A model generated the notes under the pieces. That model was given only the letters and a program-made list of their open reading frames with translations. It ran no database searches and was not told the DNA's origin. DNA of 27,586 nt from Bacteroidales bacterium. Its GTDB lineage: Bacteria; Bacteroidota; Bacteroidia; Bacteroidales; WCHB1-69. The stretch's first letter is position 1, and every line of letters begins with the position of its first letter. The translations under genes were made by a program, and so were the position numbers. The DNA lies in assembly GCA_017527945.1 (NCBI GenBank), contig JAFXPL010000143.1, positions 1 to 27,586 on the forward strand, in the 5' to 3' direction. Of the stretch, positions 25,717-27,586 are shown in pieces.

Positions 25717-25821
25717 GTCGTTCCTTGAGCAGTTTCGAAGAGGCAAAACGCACGAAGTGCAAGTAACCCCTCACAAGGCGATAGCCGCAGTGCGGGGGCG
25801 AAAGAGGGGCGAAAATACGAC
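25717..25821 (+). promoter_or_regulatory. Structured 5' leader RNA upstream of blaI
   Basis: The leader can fold with an outer stem GTCGT (25717-25721) with ACGAC (25817-25821). Inside it are a hairpin GCAC-GAA-GTGC (25750-25760) and a stem CCCCTC (25767-25772) with GAGGGG (25804-25809), which encloses a small hairpin GGC-GATA-GCC (25777-25786). CGCAC (25749-25753) can instead pair with GTGCG (25790-25794), which would compete with the first hairpin. The segment is GC-rich amid AT-rich flanks and has no sensible coding frame. I do not recognise a known riboswitch class. It could be a cis-regulatory RNA, a stabilising leader or a small RNA. Confidence 0.4.
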
Positions 25822-25853
25822 AAACAATTAGTAACTAATAAACAATAAGAACA

Positions 25854-26240
25854 ATGAAAGAATTAACCAAAGCAGAAGAACAGGTGATGCAAGTGCTGTG
25901 GCAGATCAAACAGGGATTCGCCGCCGACATCATCGCCAATTTCCCGGAGCCGAAGCCGGCCTACAACACCATGCTTACCGTGGTGCGCATTCTCGAAAAG
26001 AAGGGGTTCGTGTCGCACGAGACCTTCGGGAAGTCGAACCGCTACTACCCGTTGGTGAGCAAGGAACAGTACTCGGAGTCGTTCATGCAGCAGTTCGTGC
26101 GCAACTACTTCGACAACTCCTTCAAGTCGATGGTCTCCTTTTTCGCTAACAACCAGGATATTACGTTGGAAGAGCTGGACGACATCCGTCGCATGATCGA
26201 TGCCGTTCCGCAAGATGATTCACCCACAAAAACCGAATAG
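25854..26240 (+). CDS. BlaI/MecI/CopY-family transcriptional repressor
   Basis: A 128-residue winged-helix repressor. The N-terminus (LTKAEEQVMQVLWQIKQG) and the recognition-helix region (PAYNTMLTVVRILEKKGFVSHETFG) are typical of the family, and the C-terminal helices (YFDNSFKSMVSFFANNQDITLEELDDIRRMID) form the dimerisation part. The family binds an operator as a dimer and is inactivated by proteolysis triggered by the membrane protease encoded next. The stop is 2 bases before the next ATG. No palindromic operator was firmly identified in the promoter. Confidence 0.92.
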   Translation: MKELTKAEEQVMQVLWQIKQGFAADIIANFPEPKPAYNTMLTVVRILEKKGFVSHETFGKSNRYYPLVSKEQYSESFMQQFVRNYFDNSFKSMVSFFANNQDITLEELDDIRRMIDAVPQDDSPTKTE

Positions 26241-26242
26241 TC

Positions 26243-27586
26243 ATGAAAACGATTCTCTTTTCCGCCGTCGCCATCGCCCTCTTTTTCGGGCTGTATGCCG
26301 CCACCTTGCGCAGGAGCAACCTGTTCCGCTTGCGCCGGTTCTATCTTGTGGGCACATTGGCGCTTTCGTTGGTGCTGCCGTTTGTCTCCATCGAAATGCC
26401 GAGCCGCGTGGCCGCCGTAGTTAAAACAACGACAACTGGGACAACTCTGACAACGGGAGCGGTTGAGTCAACGACAACTGGGACAACTTTGACAACAGGA
26501 GCGGTTGAGTCAACGACAACTGGGACAACTTTGACAACAAAGGCGGGTCAATCAACGACAACTGGGACAACTTTGACAACAGGAGCGACAAAAAAGTTGG
26601 CTTTTAAAGATATTGTATGTTATGGATATGTTCTCGGTTGCGGGGTGGCTTTTATCCTACTGGTTATCAAGCTCTTTATGACGTTTAGGTACTATCGGCG
26701 CAGTGAGTTGTCGGATGAGCTTTCGACGGGCGACATGTGCGTGCGGGTGCTGGGCGAGCCCGACGGCAACCTTCCGTTCTCGTTCCTGCGGTCGGTGTTC
26801 GTGAATCCGGAAGTGTTCACGGAGAGCGAGTTGCAGCAGGTGCTGCGGCATGAGCGAACGCACATCCGCCAGCATCATACCTGGGATCTGCTCTTCACAG
26901 AAGCGGTGCGAGTGCTACAATGGTTCAACCCCGTCATTTACTTGTACGCCAGGGAGTTGAGCAGCGTCCACGAGTATCTGGCCGATGAGGCGGTGCTTTC
27001 GTGCGGAACCTCGCGCCGCGACTACCTGGAACTGCTGTACAAGCAGTTGTGCGTGGGCAAGTTCGTGCCAGTGGGCAACAGTTTCCGTCACTTGCTGACC
27101 AAGAAACGCATTCTGATGATGAATCAGCCGGTAAAACGCAGAGTGTCCGCGTGGTGGCTGCTTGAGCTTGTTCCCATTATCGCAGGACTCTTGTTGGTGA
27201 ACTGTCACCCGAAAACGGAGACGATTGCTGAGGAAGAGGCGGTTGAGGAAGTTATCGATGAGCCCGTTTGCATGGATCCCGATACGATGCCGCAGTTTCC
27301 GGGTGGCATCCAGCAGTATGTCAATAACCTCATCGGTAGCATGAAATATCCTGAATTGGCCAAGAAGTACAAATTGTCAGGGGTTCTTTCGGTATGTTTT
27401 ATTGTGGAGAAGGATGGACGTGTTCTTTTCACGGAGTTGGATACGGCTCATGTCAAATGGGGTGATGTTTGTGGCAAGAAAGGGGAGATGGTGCTTACGG
27501 CTCCTTTCGAAGGTCGTAAGGACAGCAATGACGGTTTGGCTGTCGCGCATCTTGATCTCGGAGAGGATGCCCCCGAAGATAAAGAA
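26243..27586 (+). CDS. BlaR1/MecR1-like M56 metallopeptidase with Thr-rich repeat and TonB-like C-terminus (partial)
   Basis: The frame is open to the window end (448 residues seen). Layout: two membrane helices (about 3-20 and 33-50), a Thr-rich tandem repeat (about 62-115), a third helix (about 123-147), an M56 zinc protease domain with H203-E-R-T-H207 and the third ligand Glu244 in HEYLADEA, a fourth helix (about 303-320), an acidic linker, and PQFPGGIQQYV...MKYPELAKKYKLSGVLSVCFIVEKDGRV, which is the TonB C-terminal-domain signature. Known relatives sense a signal outside the cell and trigger cleavage of the BlaI partner. There is no penicillin-binding sensor domain in view, so beta-lactam sensing should not be assumed. 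It is coupled to the repressor gene with a 2-base gap. Confidence 0.87.
   Translation, partial: MKTILFSAVAIALFFGLYAATLRRSNLFRLRRFYLVGTLALSLVLPFVSIEMPSRVAAVVKTTTTGTTLTTGAVESTTTGTTLTTGAVESTTTGTTLTTKAGQSTTTGTTLTTGATKKLAFKDIVCYGYVLGCGVAFILLVIKLFMTFRYYRRSELSDELSTGDMCVRVLGEPDGNLPFSFLRSVFVNPEVFTESELQQVLRHERTHIRQHHTWDLLFTEAVRVLQWFNPVIYLYARELSSVHEYLADEAVLSCGTSRRDYLELLYKQLCVGKFVPVGNSFRHLLTKKRILMMNQPVKRRVSAWWLLELVPIIAGLLLVNCHPKTETIAEEEAVEEVIDEPVCMDPDTMPQFPGGIQQYVNNLIGSMKYPELAKKYKLSGVLSVCFIVEKDGRVLFTELDTAHVKWGDVCGKKGEMVLTAPFEGRKDSNDGLAVAHLDLGEDAPEDKE
26426..26587 (+). repeat. 42-bp in-frame tandem repeat in the M56 peptidase gene
   Basis: Four near-identical units (26426-26467, 26468-26509, 26510-26551 and a partial unit 26552-26587) each encode a version of TTTGTTLTTGAVES. 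Unit 3 differs at GGA-to-AAG and its last codons. The 42-bp period keeps the reading frame. The repeat lies in the loop between helices 2 and 3. Its near-identity at the DNA level suggests recent expansion and probable copy-number variation. Confidence 0.93.

Noticed and set aside
25709..25747. TTTGCC (25709-25714) paired with GGCAAA (25742-25747) as part of the leader structure
   Set aside because: The first arm overlaps the promoter -7 box and should not be transcribed from the predicted start.
25617..25823. A 68-codon minus-strand open frame opposite the blaI leader
   Set aside because: It covers the promoter and the structured leader in antisense, has low-complexity content and no recognisable domain; the RNA-structure explanation is better supported.
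26426..26587. The 42-bp repeats considered as a CRISPR or minisatellite outside a gene
   Set aside because: They have no spacers and maintain the reading frame of the M56 peptidase with conserved domains on both sides.

Overview
The window reads as chromosomal DNA from a member of the Bacteroidota, most likely Bacteroidales. The evidence is the gene order of the division and cell-wall cluster (mraZ-rsmH-ftsL-ftsI-murE-mraY, then ftsW), the Bacteroidota-type promoter box TAnnTTTG upstream of several genes, a long mraY with the internal insertion I associate with this phylum, and a BlaI/M56-peptidase pair ending in a TonB-like domain. Genus cannot be fixed from sequence alone.

Layout. (1) 1-229: the 5' end of an IS1182-like transposase gene, its promoter, a strong hairpin and a candidate IS terminal repeat, ending about 30 bp from the next gene. 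(2) 260-12949, all on the minus strand: an apparent operon running FGE/SUMF1-like secreted protein -> SpoIIE-type phosphatase fused to an RsbW-like kinase domain -> STAS antagonist -> Sfp-type phosphopantetheinyl transferase -> outer-membrane porin-like protein -> a 2424-residue dimodular NRPS (C-A-T-C-A-T-reductase). This looks like a self-contained natural-product locus with its own carrier-protein activation, a candidate outer-membrane channel and a partner-switching signalling module. (3) 13079-15004: an ABC-F ATPase. (4) 15042-23803, minus strand: the mra/dcw cell-wall cluster, in transcription order mraZ, rsmH, ftsL, ftsI (PASTA-bearing), murE, mraY, a MurD remnant with only the C-terminal domain, and ftsW. 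The MurD-like gene lacks the Mur-ligase N-terminal and ATPase domains and has lost most recognisable active-site residues. The usual murG-murC-ftsQ-ftsA-ftsZ tail does not follow ftsW. Two telomere-like G-rich repeat tracts sit in the two widest gaps of this cluster, each just upstream of a Mur-ligase-family gene. (5) 24220-25410, plus strand: hflX, divergent from mraZ. (6) 25681-27586, plus strand: a promoter, a structured roughly 105-nt untranslated leader, a BlaI/MecI-family repressor and a BlaR1/MecR1-like M56 metallopeptidase that runs off the window. The peptidase carries a 42-bp tandem repeat coding for a Thr-rich segment and a TonB-like C-terminal domain.

How it fits together. Regions 4 and 5 are housekeeping (peptidoglycan precursor synthesis, septal synthesis, ribosome rescue). 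Region 2 is accessory: the phosphatase/kinase/STAS genes precede the biosynthetic genes in the same orientation, which suggests, but does not prove, that environmental signals sensed by the Cache-like domain influence this locus. The points most worth following are the stand-alone MurD C-terminal protein, the NRPS/partner-switch locus, the leader RNA before blaI, and the G-quadruplex-capable repeats in the cell-wall cluster.
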